A stretch of 14,733 nucleotides of DNA from OMOG01 sp041485845 (GTDB lineage Bacteria > Acidobacteriota > Terriglobia > Bryobacterales > Bryobacteraceae): assembly GCA_041485845.1 (NCBI GenBank), contig JBGPKH010000167.1, positions 1-14,733 of the forward strand. The letters are read 5' to 3'. Under the pieces are notes generated by a model that was not told the origin of the DNA, did not search any database, and saw nothing but the letters and a program-made list of their open reading frames with translations. Shown here in pieces: positions 6,371 through 14,652 of this stretch. Within the stretch, counting starts at the first letter, position 1; each line of letters begins with the position of its first letter. The translations under genes and the position numbers were made by a program.

Positions 6371-7801
6371 TCACTTTGCCGCAGGCGCCGGACTCGCCAG
6401 CCGCAAGGCCACTTCCATGGCCTTGTCCTTGCCCGCAAGAAGATCCTCGATCGTGTACTCTACCGCGTGATCCGGCTGGATGCTCCGGCTTCCGTGCTCC
6501 GTGCCGTCGATCGCCAGGTAGTATCCCACCAGATTCACAGGCAGCGTCAGCTTGGAATTGGGGAGGACGATCGGGACGTCCATACCGGACGTGTTTCCGT
6601 AGTATCCGCCGGCCGCCTCCTCTCCGACGAACGTAGCCCGATGATGATGGTGCAGGGTCGAGAGGAACTCGCACGTGGTGGAGAAACTGCCGCCGTTCAT
6701 CAGCGCCAACACTTTGCCGGCGAATTGCGGCTCGGTAGGTTGCTGCACGCCCCAGTTGGGATGGCCCTCGACATGGTACTTGCCGTCGGCGCCTTTCTTG
6801 ACGAGGCTTTGGGCCTCCGGCGGCAGACCTCGGAAGTTGGGGGCGTACTGGAAGAAGTCGAACGACAGCTTGTTCACCAGCAGATCGCGGTAATACGGAA
6901 AAGGCTCGGTCACCAGGTAGGAGAACAGCTTCTTGCCCAGTTCGTCCTCACCGCCGCCGTTGTCGCGGACATCGACGATCAGGTTGGGAACTTTCTTCTC
7001 GCGCAGCTCCTGGAAAACATCCTGAAAGAAGGCGCCCAACGGCTTGTCCCCCTCGCCGTTGCCGCCGAATGCCACGATCTTCAGAACGCCGGTCGTACCG
7101 TTGTTCTCCAGCTTGAACGTGGAGAGGGAGGGCCTGCGGTCCTGCGGATAACGGGTCTGCGCCGCCTGCGTCATCTGTTTCTGGAACAGGCCGTCGATCT
7201 GCGCTTCTCCCGGCTTTCCGCCAAGCGTGTCTTGTATTTTGAACGGACTTTCCAACCCCATCAGAGTGTAGATCTGCCGGGCGAAGGAGCGATTTCGTCC
7301 GAGTTGGAAGGGGCCCGCGGTGGCCGAGTCTCCATCGCCATGATTCGCGGCCAGCAACGTGGCGAGGATCTGCGAGGATGGGACGCCGTTGATTGAACGG
7401 ATCTCCGCGCCGGCCAGTTGGCCCCCTTCGGAATAGTCGCGGAGCACGTAGACCTTGCCCTTGAGAATGCTCACCTCGAAGGGAATCAACGGTTCCGCGG
7501 CGAGCGCCTGCTGGAGGTCGCGCGACAGTTGCAACGCCGTGTGGCCACATTTGAGTGCGGCCACGGCCGGCGCGATCACACGATAGAATTCCAGCGCGCT
7601 CATCGGTTGCTGCAATCGGCTCGACGCGCGGTCGAAGATGCGATCCAGATCCGGCTTCGGCGTGTATCGATAGATGCCGGGATGGCCCTCCTCCAGCGCG
7701 CTGCGCAGGATGCGGAAGTCCTCCCGCAGTTGCCCGGGAGTGAGCGTCTGCGCCGGCAGCCAGGCCGGCGCGCAACAGAGCAGCAGAGTGGTAAGTCGCA
7801 C
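6371..7801 (-). CDS. Secreted S41-family serine peptidase
   Basis: 476 residues starting with GTG (7801-7799). The N-terminus MRLTTLLLCCAPAWLPAQ is a Sec signal peptide with likely cleavage after LPA; there is no clear lipobox. The protein then has an N-terminal helical domain with a conserved S41-like segment (ALKCGHTALQL). This is followed by a PDZ-like stretch around AEIRSINGVPSSQILATLL (residues 132-150) and the peptidase core. The core shows NLIVDVRDNGGGEDELG (273-289) and NGGSFSTTCEF (369-379), where Ser374 is the probable nucleophile, and then VGEEAAGG. The role is periplasmic or extracellular peptide degradation, substrate unknown. The classical Lys general base of Ctp/Tsp enzymes is not obvious, as in tricorn-like S41 members. 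It converges on the P450 gene and diverges from valS with only 36 bases between starts. Confidence 0.88.
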   Translation of the reverse strand: MRLTTLLLCCAPAWLPAQTLTPGQLREDFRILRSALEEGHPGIYRYTPKPDLDRIFDRASSRLQQPMSALEFYRVIAPAVAALKCGHTALQLSRDLQQALAAEPLIPFEVSILKGKVYVLRDYSEGGQLAGAEIRSINGVPSSQILATLLAANHGDGDSATAGPFQLGRNRSFARQIYTLMGLESPFKIQDTLGGKPGEAQIDGLFQKQMTQAAQTRYPQDRRPSLSTFKLENNGTTGVLKIVAFGGNGEGDKPLGAFFQDVFQELREKKVPNLIVDVRDNGGGEDELGKKLFSYLVTEPFPYYRDLLVNKLSFDFFQYAPNFRGLPPEAQSLVKKGADGKYHVEGHPNWGVQQPTEPQFAGKVLALMNGGSFSTTCEFLSTLHHHHRATFVGEEAAGGYYGNTSGMDVPIVLPNSKLTLPVNLVGYYLAIDGTEHGSRSIQPDHAVEYTIEDLLAGKDKAMEVALRLASPAPAAK

Positions 7802-7837
7802 GATTCCCAGGTTACGCTATCATGGAATTCTCTCCCC
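7802..7837. promoter_or_regulatory. 36-bp divergent intergenic region between the S41 peptidase gene and valS
   Basis: TATCAT (7818-7823, 5/6 to the -10 consensus) could serve valS with a transcript start near 7831, leaving a leader of only about seven bases. No convincing -35 box is seen, and no Shine-Dalgarno sequence precedes the valS ATG. Any -35 element would lie inside the peptidase gene. Confidence 0.25.
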
Positions 7838-10495
7838 ATGCAAATTGAAAAAGTGTACGAGCCCCAGCGGTTTGAGCCGCACTGGGCGCAGTGGTGGATC
7901 GACTCCGGCGTCTTCCGCGCTTCGAGCAAGAGCGCCGGCCGTGTCTTCTCGCTCGTCATCCCCCCGCCCAACGTGACCGGCTCTCTTCACATCGGCCACA
8001 TGCTCGAACACACCGAAATCGACGTCACCATTCGCTGGCGCCGCATGCTCGGCGACAACACCCTCTGGCTCCCCGGCACCGACCACGCCGGCATCGCCAC
8101 GCAAATGGTCGTTGCCCGCCAGCTCGCCGAAGAAGGCATCAACTACCGCGACCTCGGGCGCGAAAAATTCGAAGAGCGCGTCTGGCAGTGGAAAGCGCAG
8201 TCGGGCGATACCATCAAGCACCAGATGGTTCAGCTCGGCGCAAGCTGCGACTGGAGCCGCGAGCGTTTCACTCTCGATCCCGGCCTCTCGCGCGCCGTCC
8301 GCGAGGTCTTCGTCCGCCTCTACGAAAAGGGCCTCATCTATCGCGGCGAGTACATGGTCAACTGGTGCCCGCACTGCCACACCGCGATCTCCGATCTCGA
8401 GGTTGCGCACGCCGACGTCCAGGGACACTTGTGGCACATCCGCTACCCCGTGAATGGCCTGCCCGGACGCTTCGTCACCGTCGCCACCACACGCCCCGAA
8501 ACCATGCTCGGCGATACCGCGGTGGCCATCAATCCCAAAGACCAGCGCTACCTCGACCTGCACGGCCGTACCGTTCAACTGCCGCTCATGGACCGCGAGA
8601 TCCCCGTCATCCTCGACGAGCTCGCCGACCCCGAATTCGGCACCGGCGTGGTCAAGGTGACCCCCGCTCACGACCCCAACGACTTCGAAGCCGGCCGCCG
8701 CCACGGCCTGCCCAAGATCCAGGTCATCGACGAGAACGGCGCCATGACCGCCGCCGCCGGCCGCTACGCCTCGCTCGACCGATTCGAAGCGCGCCGCCGC
8801 GTCGTCGCCGATCTCCAGTCGCAGGGACTGCTCGAAAAGATCGAGGACTACGCGCTCAGCCTCGGCAAGTGCTCCCGCTGCGCCACGCCCGTCGAGCCCC
8901 TCGTCTCCACGCAGTGGTTCGTCAAGACCAAGCCGCTGGCCGAGAAGGCCATCGAGGCGGCCGAATCGGGGCGCATCGAATTCATCCCGGCCAACTGGAG
9001 CAAGACCTACTACGAGTGGATGTACAACATCCGCGACTGGTGCATCTCGCGCCAGCTCTGGTGGGGCCACCGCATTCCCGCGTGGCATTGCCAGGAGTGC
9101 CGCGAGATCGTGGTCGCGCGCGAGACGCCGGCCACCTGCCCGCGCTGCGGCTCGAGCCACCTCGTGCAGGATTCCGACGTGCTCGACACCTGGTTCAGCT
9201 CTGGGCTCTGGCCGTTCTCCACCCTCGGCTGGCCCGACCAGACCGAGGACCTCGCCATCTTCTACCCCACGTCCCTCCTGATCACCGGCTTCGACATCCT
9301 GTTTTTCTGGGTGGCGCGCATGGTCATGCTGGGCATCGAATTCATGGGCGATGTGCCGTTCCGCCAGGTCTACATCCACGGCCTGGTGCGCGATGCCGAA
9401 CGGCAGAAGATGTCCAAGAGCCGCGGCAACGTGATCGATCCGCTGGTGGTCACGGTGAAGTACGGCACCGACGCCGTCCGCATGGCCCTCCTGCAGGGCG
9501 CCGCGCCGGGCACCGACATCGTGCTCACCGAAGAGCGCATGGAAAGCTCGCGCTCCTTCGCCAACAAGATCTGGAACGCCGCCCGCTTCCTGTTTCTCAA
9601 GATGGAGTGGTCGGGCGTGGCGCCCTGGGTGCCCGACAGCCTCGAGCAGTTTCTGCCCGAGGCCGATACCGACACTCTCGAAGTGCCCATCGAAGACCGC
9701 TGGATCTTCAGCCGCCTCAATGCCTGTGCCGAGCAGGTCAATCGCGCCATTGAGAACTTCCGCTATCATGACGCCGCCCAGGTGCTGTGGGCCTTCTTCT
9801 GGCACGAATTCTGCGACTGGTACATCGAGCTCAAGAAGTTTCGATTCGAGGAGAATTCCGGCCTCAACGCCGGCTGGCGCAACACCCTGGCGGCGTTCGA
9901 AACCGCGCTGCGCCTGCTCCATCCGGCCATGCCGTTCCTCACCGAAGAGCTGTGGCAGCGCCTGGCGACGGACCGCTCGATTCGTCCGATTTCCCTGGCG
10001 ATTGCTAAGTACCCGCAGTATCGCCAGGAAGTGACCGACCACGAGGCCGAGCGCGAAATCGGCATCCTCCAGGAGATCGTGACCATGGCGCGCACCCTGC
10101 GCACCGAGAGCAAGCTCGACCCCAAACAGCAGCTCGAAGGCGCGCTCTACTCGCGCAACGCCGCGCTCGAAGTTGCCCAGCGCCATGCCGCCGCCATCCA
10201 GAAACTGGCCAACGTCAAGCTCGAGTTCAAGGCTGAGACCGCCCCGAAGGCCGCGGCCATCCGCTCCACCGCACAGTTCGACCTGGTGCTCCAAGTGCCG
10301 AAGACGCAGGAGGACACGCGGCGCAAACGGCTCGAGAAGGAAAAGGAGCAGCTCGTCAAGAACATCGCCAATTCCGTCCGACAGTTGGGTGACGAGGCTT
10401 TTCTGGCCAAGGCTCCGGCCAAGGTGGTCGAGACCATCCGTCAGAAGCTGGCGGACTACGAGGCTCAATTGCGCAAGATCGATGGCGCGCTATGA
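7838..10495 (+). CDS. valS: Valyl-tRNA synthetase
   Basis: 885 residues, the usual size for bacterial ValRS (Bacillus-type length). It attaches valine to tRNA-Val in the cytosol and edits mischarged threonine through its CP1 domain. The start at 7838 gives the standard opening (MQIEKVYEPQRFEPHWAQWW). The class I signatures are clear: HIGH at residues 51-54 within PPNVTGSLHIGHMLEH, and KMSKS at 524-528 followed by RGNVIDPL. The editing region contains VTVATTRPETMLGDTAVAIN. Zinc-knuckle pairs are CSRC, and later CQEC with CPRC. The last ~65 residues (RRKRLEKEKEQLVKN ... LRKIDGAL) form the C-terminal coiled-coil arm that grips tRNA. There is no T-box leader. Its stop overlaps the nadC start as ATGA. 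Confidence 0.98.
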   Translation: MQIEKVYEPQRFEPHWAQWWIDSGVFRASSKSAGRVFSLVIPPPNVTGSLHIGHMLEHTEIDVTIRWRRMLGDNTLWLPGTDHAGIATQMVVARQLAEEGINYRDLGREKFEERVWQWKAQSGDTIKHQMVQLGASCDWSRERFTLDPGLSRAVREVFVRLYEKGLIYRGEYMVNWCPHCHTAISDLEVAHADVQGHLWHIRYPVNGLPGRFVTVATTRPETMLGDTAVAINPKDQRYLDLHGRTVQLPLMDREIPVILDELADPEFGTGVVKVTPAHDPNDFEAGRRHGLPKIQVIDENGAMTAAAGRYASLDRFEARRRVVADLQSQGLLEKIEDYALSLGKCSRCATPVEPLVSTQWFVKTKPLAEKAIEAAESGRIEFIPANWSKTYYEWMYNIRDWCISRQLWWGHRIPAWHCQECREIVVARETPATCPRCGSSHLVQDSDVLDTWFSSGLWPFSTLGWPDQTEDLAIFYPTSLLITGFDILFFWVARMVMLGIEFMGDVPFRQVYIHGLVRDAERQKMSKSRGNVIDPLVVTVKYGTDAVRMALLQGAAPGTDIVLTEERMESSRSFANKIWNAARFLFLKMEWSGVAPWVPDSLEQFLPEADTDTLEVPIEDRWIFSRLNACAEQVNRAIENFRYHDAAQVLWAFFWHEFCDWYIELKKFRFEENSGLNAGWRNTLAAFETALRLLHPAMPFLTEELWQRLATDRSIRPISLAIAKYPQYRQEVTDHEAEREIGILQEIVTMARTLRTESKLDPKQQLEGALYSRNAALEVAQRHAAAIQKLANVKLEFKAETAPKAAAIRSTAQFDLVLQVPKTQEDTRRKRLEKEKEQLVKNIANSVRQLGDEAFLAKAPAKVVETIRQKLADYEAQLRKIDGAL

Positions 10496-11292
10496 TCGAC
10501 ATCGTCCGCCTGGCTCTCGAAGAGGACATCGGCTCCGGCGACGTGACGACGCAGGCCTGTGTACCCGAATCGCAGAACGCCGCCGGCCGGTTCATCGCGC
10601 GCGAACCGCTGATCATTGCGGGGGTGGTGCTGTTGCGCGAGCTCTATGACGATCCGGCAATTCTCAAACAGGATGGCGATGCCTGCGCCGAGGGAGAAGT
10701 GATCGCCACGGTCGCCGGCCGCGCCCGCACCCTGCTCGAGCGCGAGCGCGTGGCGTTGAACTTCCTCCAGCGGTTGAGCGGCGTGGCCACCCTCGCCCGG
10801 CGTTTCGCCGGCGCGGTGGCCGGGACCGGATGCCGCGTGCTCGATACACGCAAGACCACGCCCGGCTTGCGCGCGCTCGAGAAAGCTGCCGCGGCGGCCG
10901 GCGGCGTGACCAATCACCGCATGGGACTGTTCGATGCCGTGCTCATCAAGAACAACCACATCGCCGCGGTCGGCGGCGTGCGCAACGCCATCGAGCGTGT
11001 GCGAGGCAGCGGACAGCCGATCGAGGTGGAGGTGCGCACCCGCGAGGAGTTGCGCGAGGCTCTCGATGCGGGCGCGGACCACCTGCTGCTCGACAACCTG
11101 ACACCGCCCGAAGCCGCGGAGTGGGTCCGCGAAATCGCCGGCCGCGCGAAGGTGGAGCTTTCCGGCGGCATCACCTTGGAGAACGTCCGCGCCTACGCGG
11201 AGACCGGCGCCGACTACGTTTCGTCGGGGGCGATCACGCACTCGGCGCGCGCTATGGACATCAGCTTTCGCCTGGAACTTGTCACGAAATAA
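10492..11292 (+). CDS. nadC: Nicotinate-nucleotide pyrophosphorylase (carboxylating), quinolinate phosphoribosyltransferase
   Basis: 266 residues. It converts quinolinate and PRPP to nicotinate mononucleotide with loss of CO2, the entry step of de novo NAD synthesis. The motifs appear in order: LEEDIGSGDVTT near the start, ERVALNFLQRLSGVAT, the PRPP/quinolinate-binding DTRKTTPGLR, a glycine-rich turn before NHRMGLFDAVLIKNNHI, IEVEVRT, LLLDN, and VELSGGITLENV, then GADYVSSGAITHS. Length is normal and all expected binding residues seem present. The start codon overlaps the valS stop (ATGA at 10492-10495), so it is translationally coupled to valS. No nadA or nadB lies in the window. Confidence 0.97.
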   Translation: MIDIVRLALEEDIGSGDVTTQACVPESQNAAGRFIAREPLIIAGVVLLRELYDDPAILKQDGDACAEGEVIATVAGRARTLLERERVALNFLQRLSGVATLARRFAGAVAGTGCRVLDTRKTTPGLRALEKAAAAAGGVTNHRMGLFDAVLIKNNHIAAVGGVRNAIERVRGSGQPIEVEVRTREELREALDAGADHLLLDNLTPPEAAEWVREIAGRAKVELSGGITLENVRAYAETGADYVSSGAITHSARAMDISFRLELVTK

Positions 11293-11301
11293 CTGAGGTG
11301 G

Positions 11302-11329
11302 GACAGACGATCGGTTTTTGTCGTCTGTC
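11302..11329. promoter_or_regulatory. Perfect 9-bp inverted repeat between nadC and the kinase gene (operator and/or terminator)
   Basis: GACAGACGA (11302-11310) and TCGTCTGTC (11321-11329) are perfect inverted repeats around a 10-base, T-rich loop, nine bases after the nadC stop. No T-run follows the right arm, so it is a poor intrinsic terminator. Its right arm ends seven bases before the TATACT box of the kinase gene, covering the -35 region, a place where a repressor dimer could bind. Confidence 0.5.
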
Positions 11330-11336
11330 AACCGCG

Positions 11337-11342
11337 TATACT
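11337..11342 (+). promoter_or_regulatory. Candidate -10 box for the kinase gene, suggesting a nearly leaderless transcript
   Basis: TATACT matches TATAAT at 5/6. The ATG is at 11351, so transcription would begin within a few bases of the start codon. No Shine-Dalgarno sequence is present before the ATG, consistent with leaderless translation. No good -35 box is seen; the inverted repeat occupies that region. Confidence 0.35.
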
Positions 11343-11350
11343 GAGACCGA

Positions 11351-13936
11351 ATGGATCAGAGCCTGACCGGATCCAAGCTCGCGCACTACGAACTGCTCGA
11401 AAAGATCGGAGCAGGGGGCATGGGTGAAGTCTACCGCGCCCACGATCCGCGCCTCGGCCGCGACGTCGCGATCAAGATCTGCGCCGAGCGTTTCAGCGAC
11501 CGGTTCGAGCGCGAAGCGCGCACGGTCGCCGCTCTCAATCATCCTCACATCTGCACCATCTACGACGTGGGTCCCAACTACCTGGTGATGGAACTGGTGG
11601 AGGGGCCGACCCTCGCGGACCGCATCGCGCGCGGGGCTCTACCGCTGGCCGAAGCGTTGGAGATCGCCCAGCAAATCGGCGAGGCGCTCGAGGCGGCGCA
11701 CGAGAAGGGCATCGTGCATCGCGATCTCAAGCCGGCCAACGTCAAGATCACGCCCCAGGGCGTCGTGAAGGTCCTGGACTTCGGGCTCGCGAAGGCGATG
11801 CAGGAGCCGGCGGGGAGTTCGGAAAACTCGCCGACGCTGACCATTCAGGCGACGCAGGCCGGAATGCTGGTGGGGACCGCGGCCTACATGGCTCCCGAGC
11901 AGGCGTGCGGCAAGAGCGTGGACCAACGCGCCGACATCTGGGCTTTCGGTGTGGTGCTCTACGAGATGCTGGCCGGACGGCGGCTGTTCGACGGCGGTTC
12001 GGTAGCCGAGACGTTGACGGCCGTGCTGTCGGGCCAGCCGTCATGGGATCGCGTCCCGGCGAAAGCGCGGCGCCTGTTGCAGAGTTGTCTGGAGAAGGAG
12101 CCGAAGCGGCGCCTGCGGCATATCGGCGACGCCTGGAGATTGCTGGAAGAAGCGCCGCAAGCCGCGCCCGTTTCCCGCAAGCTGCCCTGGGCACTCGCCG
12201 GAGCGGCTGCGCTGTCGGCACTGGTGTTCGGCGCGCTGCTGTGGCTCACTCCGCGTGCGGTGGAGCAACCGCCGGTGCGGGTGGATCTGGACCTGGGCGC
12301 GGCAGTTCCGTCCTTGAACATCGGAGCCAGCGCGATTCTCTCGCCCGATGGAACCCGGCTGGTCCTGGTGGCGCAAGGCTCGGGTGGCAAGTCGCGTCTG
12401 CTCACGCGGCTTCTGGACCAACCGAAGATGACGGAGATGGCGGGGACGGAGGGAGCCTTTGCTCCGTTCTTCTCCCCGGATGGCCAGTGGGTCGGGTTCT
12501 TCGCCGCGGGGAAGCTCAAGAAGATCCGGGTGAGCGGCGGCGATCCCATCCCGTTGTGCGACGCTCCCGCGGGCCGGGGCGCGAGTTGGACCGAGGACAA
12601 TACCATCATCGCGGCCCTCGACACCCGAAGGAGCCTGTCGCTGATTCCCGCGGAAGGAGGGGCAGTCAGCTCCGTGGGGAATTTGGATGTGGAGAGTGGA
12701 GAATTGAATTGGCGTTGGCCCCACGTCCTGCCGCGCGGCCGTGCAGTTTTGTTTGTATCCACGAATGTGCCTGACAACTACTCCGAAGGCAAAATTAGCG
12801 TGGTCTCTCTGGCGGACCATCGGAAGAAGACCCTACTCGAGCGCGGGGGGATGTACCCCCGGTATCTGCCTAGCGGTCATTTGGCCTACGTCAGGAAGGG
12901 AGTGCTTCTGGCCGTGCCGTTTGACTTGGATCGGCTGGAGGTCCGCGGCGCGGCGAAACCCATCCTGGAGGACGTCGCAAACGACCCGAATTACGGGTCT
13001 GCTCAGTTCGATTTTTCGCGGAATGGAACCATGCTGTACCGGAAGGGCAGAACCGAAGGACTCAGGACCCTGCAATGGCTGGACGCCAGCGGGAAAACCG
13101 CTCCTTTGCTGGCCGAGCCGACGCTGTACCAATATCCGCAGTTCTCACCGGACGGTACCCGCATTGCGGCGGCGGTGGCAGAGGGACCGAGCTCGAACAT
13201 CTGGGTCTACGATTGGCGGCGGGGAGGGAGGAACCGCTTGACCACTGGATGGGACTCCTATCCGGTGTGGGCTCCCGATGGACGCTACCTGGTTTTCCAC
13301 TCGCCTGGCGGGATGTCGTGGGTTCCGGCGGACGGGGCGGGCAAGCGGCAGGTTTTGACGAGGAGCAAAGCCGCGCAGTTTCCGGCGTCCTTCACGCCCG
13401 ACGGCTCCCGGCTGCTGTTCGCGGAGTTGAATCCCGAAGGCGGCAGCCTGATCCGGGCGCTGCCGATGGGAAACACTGCTGGCCAGCCGCACGCCGGTCA
13501 GCCGGAGTCCCTTCTTCAAACCACGACTGGGAATTCATTACCGGCGCTTTCTCCCGATGGACGCTGGATGGCCTATGCGGACGCCGAATCCGGTCCATTC
13601 GAGGTTTTCGTGCGAGCCTATCCCGACCGGGGCACAAAATGGCAGGTGTCCACAAGTGGAGGGAGCATGCCGGTTTGGTCTCCCAACGGGCATGAGCTTT
13701 TCTATCGCACGGATGACCAGCGAATCATGGTTGCGAATTACATGGTGAAAGGGGATTCATTCATACCGGAAAAGCCGAGGCTGTGGTCCGAAACGCAGCT
13801 TGCGAACACCGGTGTTACCGCGAACTTTGCGCTGGCTCCCGACGGGAAACGCTTCGCGGTGCTGATGCCGGCCGACGCGCCGGAACCAGCGGAGAACCGC
13901 AGCCACTTCACCCTGCTGCTGAATTTCCGGCCGTGA
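11351..13936 (+). CDS. Transmembrane Ser/Thr protein kinase with C-terminal TolB/WD40-like beta-propeller
   Basis: 861 residues. Residues ~13-270 form a complete Hanks-type kinase: glycine loop GAGGMGEVY (20-28), ATP-anchoring Lys42 in VAIKI, catalytic loop HRDLKPAN with Asp125, DFG at 143-145, and MAPEQACGKSVDQRADIWAF for the activation segment end. A single hydrophobic helix (about 280-299, LPWALAGAAALSALVFGALL) follows, so the kinase is cytoplasmic and the rest is periplasmic. The C-terminal ~550 residues hold repeated SPDG/xPDG blades (ILSPDGTRLVL, FSPDGQWVGFF, FSPDGTRIAAA, WAPDGRYLVF, FTPDGSRLLF, LSPDGRWMAYA, WSPNGHELFY), a TolB-type beta-propeller likely to sense a ligand or partner. 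This architecture is strongly expanded in Acidobacteriota. The target is unknown. The stop overlaps the birA start (GTGA). Confidence 0.95.
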   Translation: MDQSLTGSKLAHYELLEKIGAGGMGEVYRAHDPRLGRDVAIKICAERFSDRFEREARTVAALNHPHICTIYDVGPNYLVMELVEGPTLADRIARGALPLAEALEIAQQIGEALEAAHEKGIVHRDLKPANVKITPQGVVKVLDFGLAKAMQEPAGSSENSPTLTIQATQAGMLVGTAAYMAPEQACGKSVDQRADIWAFGVVLYEMLAGRRLFDGGSVAETLTAVLSGQPSWDRVPAKARRLLQSCLEKEPKRRLRHIGDAWRLLEEAPQAAPVSRKLPWALAGAAALSALVFGALLWLTPRAVEQPPVRVDLDLGAAVPSLNIGASAILSPDGTRLVLVAQGSGGKSRLLTRLLDQPKMTEMAGTEGAFAPFFSPDGQWVGFFAAGKLKKIRVSGGDPIPLCDAPAGRGASWTEDNTIIAALDTRRSLSLIPAEGGAVSSVGNLDVESGELNWRWPHVLPRGRAVLFVSTNVPDNYSEGKISVVSLADHRKKTLLERGGMYPRYLPSGHLAYVRKGVLLAVPFDLDRLEVRGAAKPILEDVANDPNYGSAQFDFSRNGTMLYRKGRTEGLRTLQWLDASGKTAPLLAEPTLYQYPQFSPDGTRIAAAVAEGPSSNIWVYDWRRGGRNRLTTGWDSYPVWAPDGRYLVFHSPGGMSWVPADGAGKRQVLTRSKAAQFPASFTPDGSRLLFAELNPEGGSLIRALPMGNTAGQPHAGQPESLLQTTTGNSLPALSPDGRWMAYADAESGPFEVFVRAYPDRGTKWQVSTSGGSMPVWSPNGHELFYRTDDQRIMVANYMVKGDSFIPEKPRLWSETQLANTGVTANFALAPDGKRFAVLMPADAPEPAENRSHFTLLLNFRP

Positions 13937-14652
13937 GCACCCTCGACATAGCCCGCATCCGTCGCGAGTTTCCGGACCGCCGCATCGACTACTACGCCAC
14001 GATCGATTCCACCATGCATGCGGCGGCCGGTTGCCCGGTGGGAACCGTCGTGGTCGCCGAAGAGCAGACCGCCGGACAGGGTCGCCACGGCCACTCGTGG
14101 CACTCCGCGGCGGGCGCCGGTATCTACTGCTCCATCGTGCTCGAGCCGGCGCCCGTTCTCACGCTGGCGCTGGGGCTGGCGGCCGCGGACGCCATCGCCA
14201 CGGTCAGCGGCGTCACCTGCGATCTGCGCTGGCCCAACGACGTGTTGCTCGGCCGCAAGAAGGTCGCCGGCATCCTGGTGCAACTGGTGGAGGGGCGGGC
14301 GGTCGCGGGGATTGGGATCAACCTGAACCAGGATGCGTTTCCCGAGGAACTGGCGGAGGTGGCGACTTCGCTGCGGATGTGGACAGGCCGGGAGGCCTGT
14401 CCTACCGGCCTCCTCATCGCGCTGTTGCGGGCGGTCGACAGCTTCGCCAAGGAGGAGAAGGATAACATCCTGCGCCTCTTCACGCATGCTTCGAGCTACG
14501 CTGCCGGCCGCCGTGTGACGGTCGACGTGCCCGATGGCGTCATTGTCGGAACTACCGCCGGGCTCGACGCCGACGGCTTCCTGATCGTGCGCCAAGACGA
14601 CGGAACCGATACCGTGGTACTTGCAGGAGGCGTACGTGCTATTGGCGCTTGA
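13933..14652 (+). CDS. birA: Biotin--[acetyl-CoA-carboxylase] ligase, class I (no DNA-binding domain)
   Basis: 239 residues from GTG at 13933, which shares GTGA with the kinase stop and gives the normal class I length. The enzyme makes biotinyl-AMP and transfers biotin to the carrier lysine of biotin-dependent carboxylases. The visible motifs are: substrate loop TIDSTM near residue 20; biotin/ATP loop AGQGRHGHSW, a variant of the usual GRGRxGRxW; LRWPNDVLL; the lysine segment KKVAGILVQL; and GIGINLNQD. The C-terminal small domain ends in AGLDADGFLIV. The N-terminal HTH of E. coli BirA is absent, so it does not act as a biotin repressor. Its end overlaps coaX by 17 bases. Confidence 0.95.
   Translation: MSTLDIARIRREFPDRRIDYYATIDSTMHAAAGCPVGTVVVAEEQTAGQGRHGHSWHSAAGAGIYCSIVLEPAPVLTLALGLAAADAIATVSGVTCDLRWPNDVLLGRKKVAGILVQLVEGRAVAGIGINLNQDAFPEELAEVATSLRMWTGREACPTGLLIALLRAVDSFAKEEKDNILRLFTHASSYAAGRRVTVDVPDGVIVGTTAGLDADGFLIVRQDDGTDTVVLAGGVRAIGA

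Noticed and set aside
7418..7837. In-frame upstream extension of valS
   Set aside because: It is antisense to the S41 signal peptide and core. The canonical ValRS N-terminus begins at 7838.
7820..10468. Unbroken 882-residue minus-strand open frame covering all of valS
   Set aside because: It is a codon-bias shadow: valS rarely uses TTA, CTA or TCA, so antisense stops are absent. The product is a His/Gly/Val-rich string with no domain, while valS on the plus strand has all its motifs.
11302..11329. Inverted repeat after nadC as a standard intrinsic terminator
   Set aside because: The T-run lies in the loop rather than after the stem, so it lacks the usual U-tract. It is kept as an operator candidate instead.
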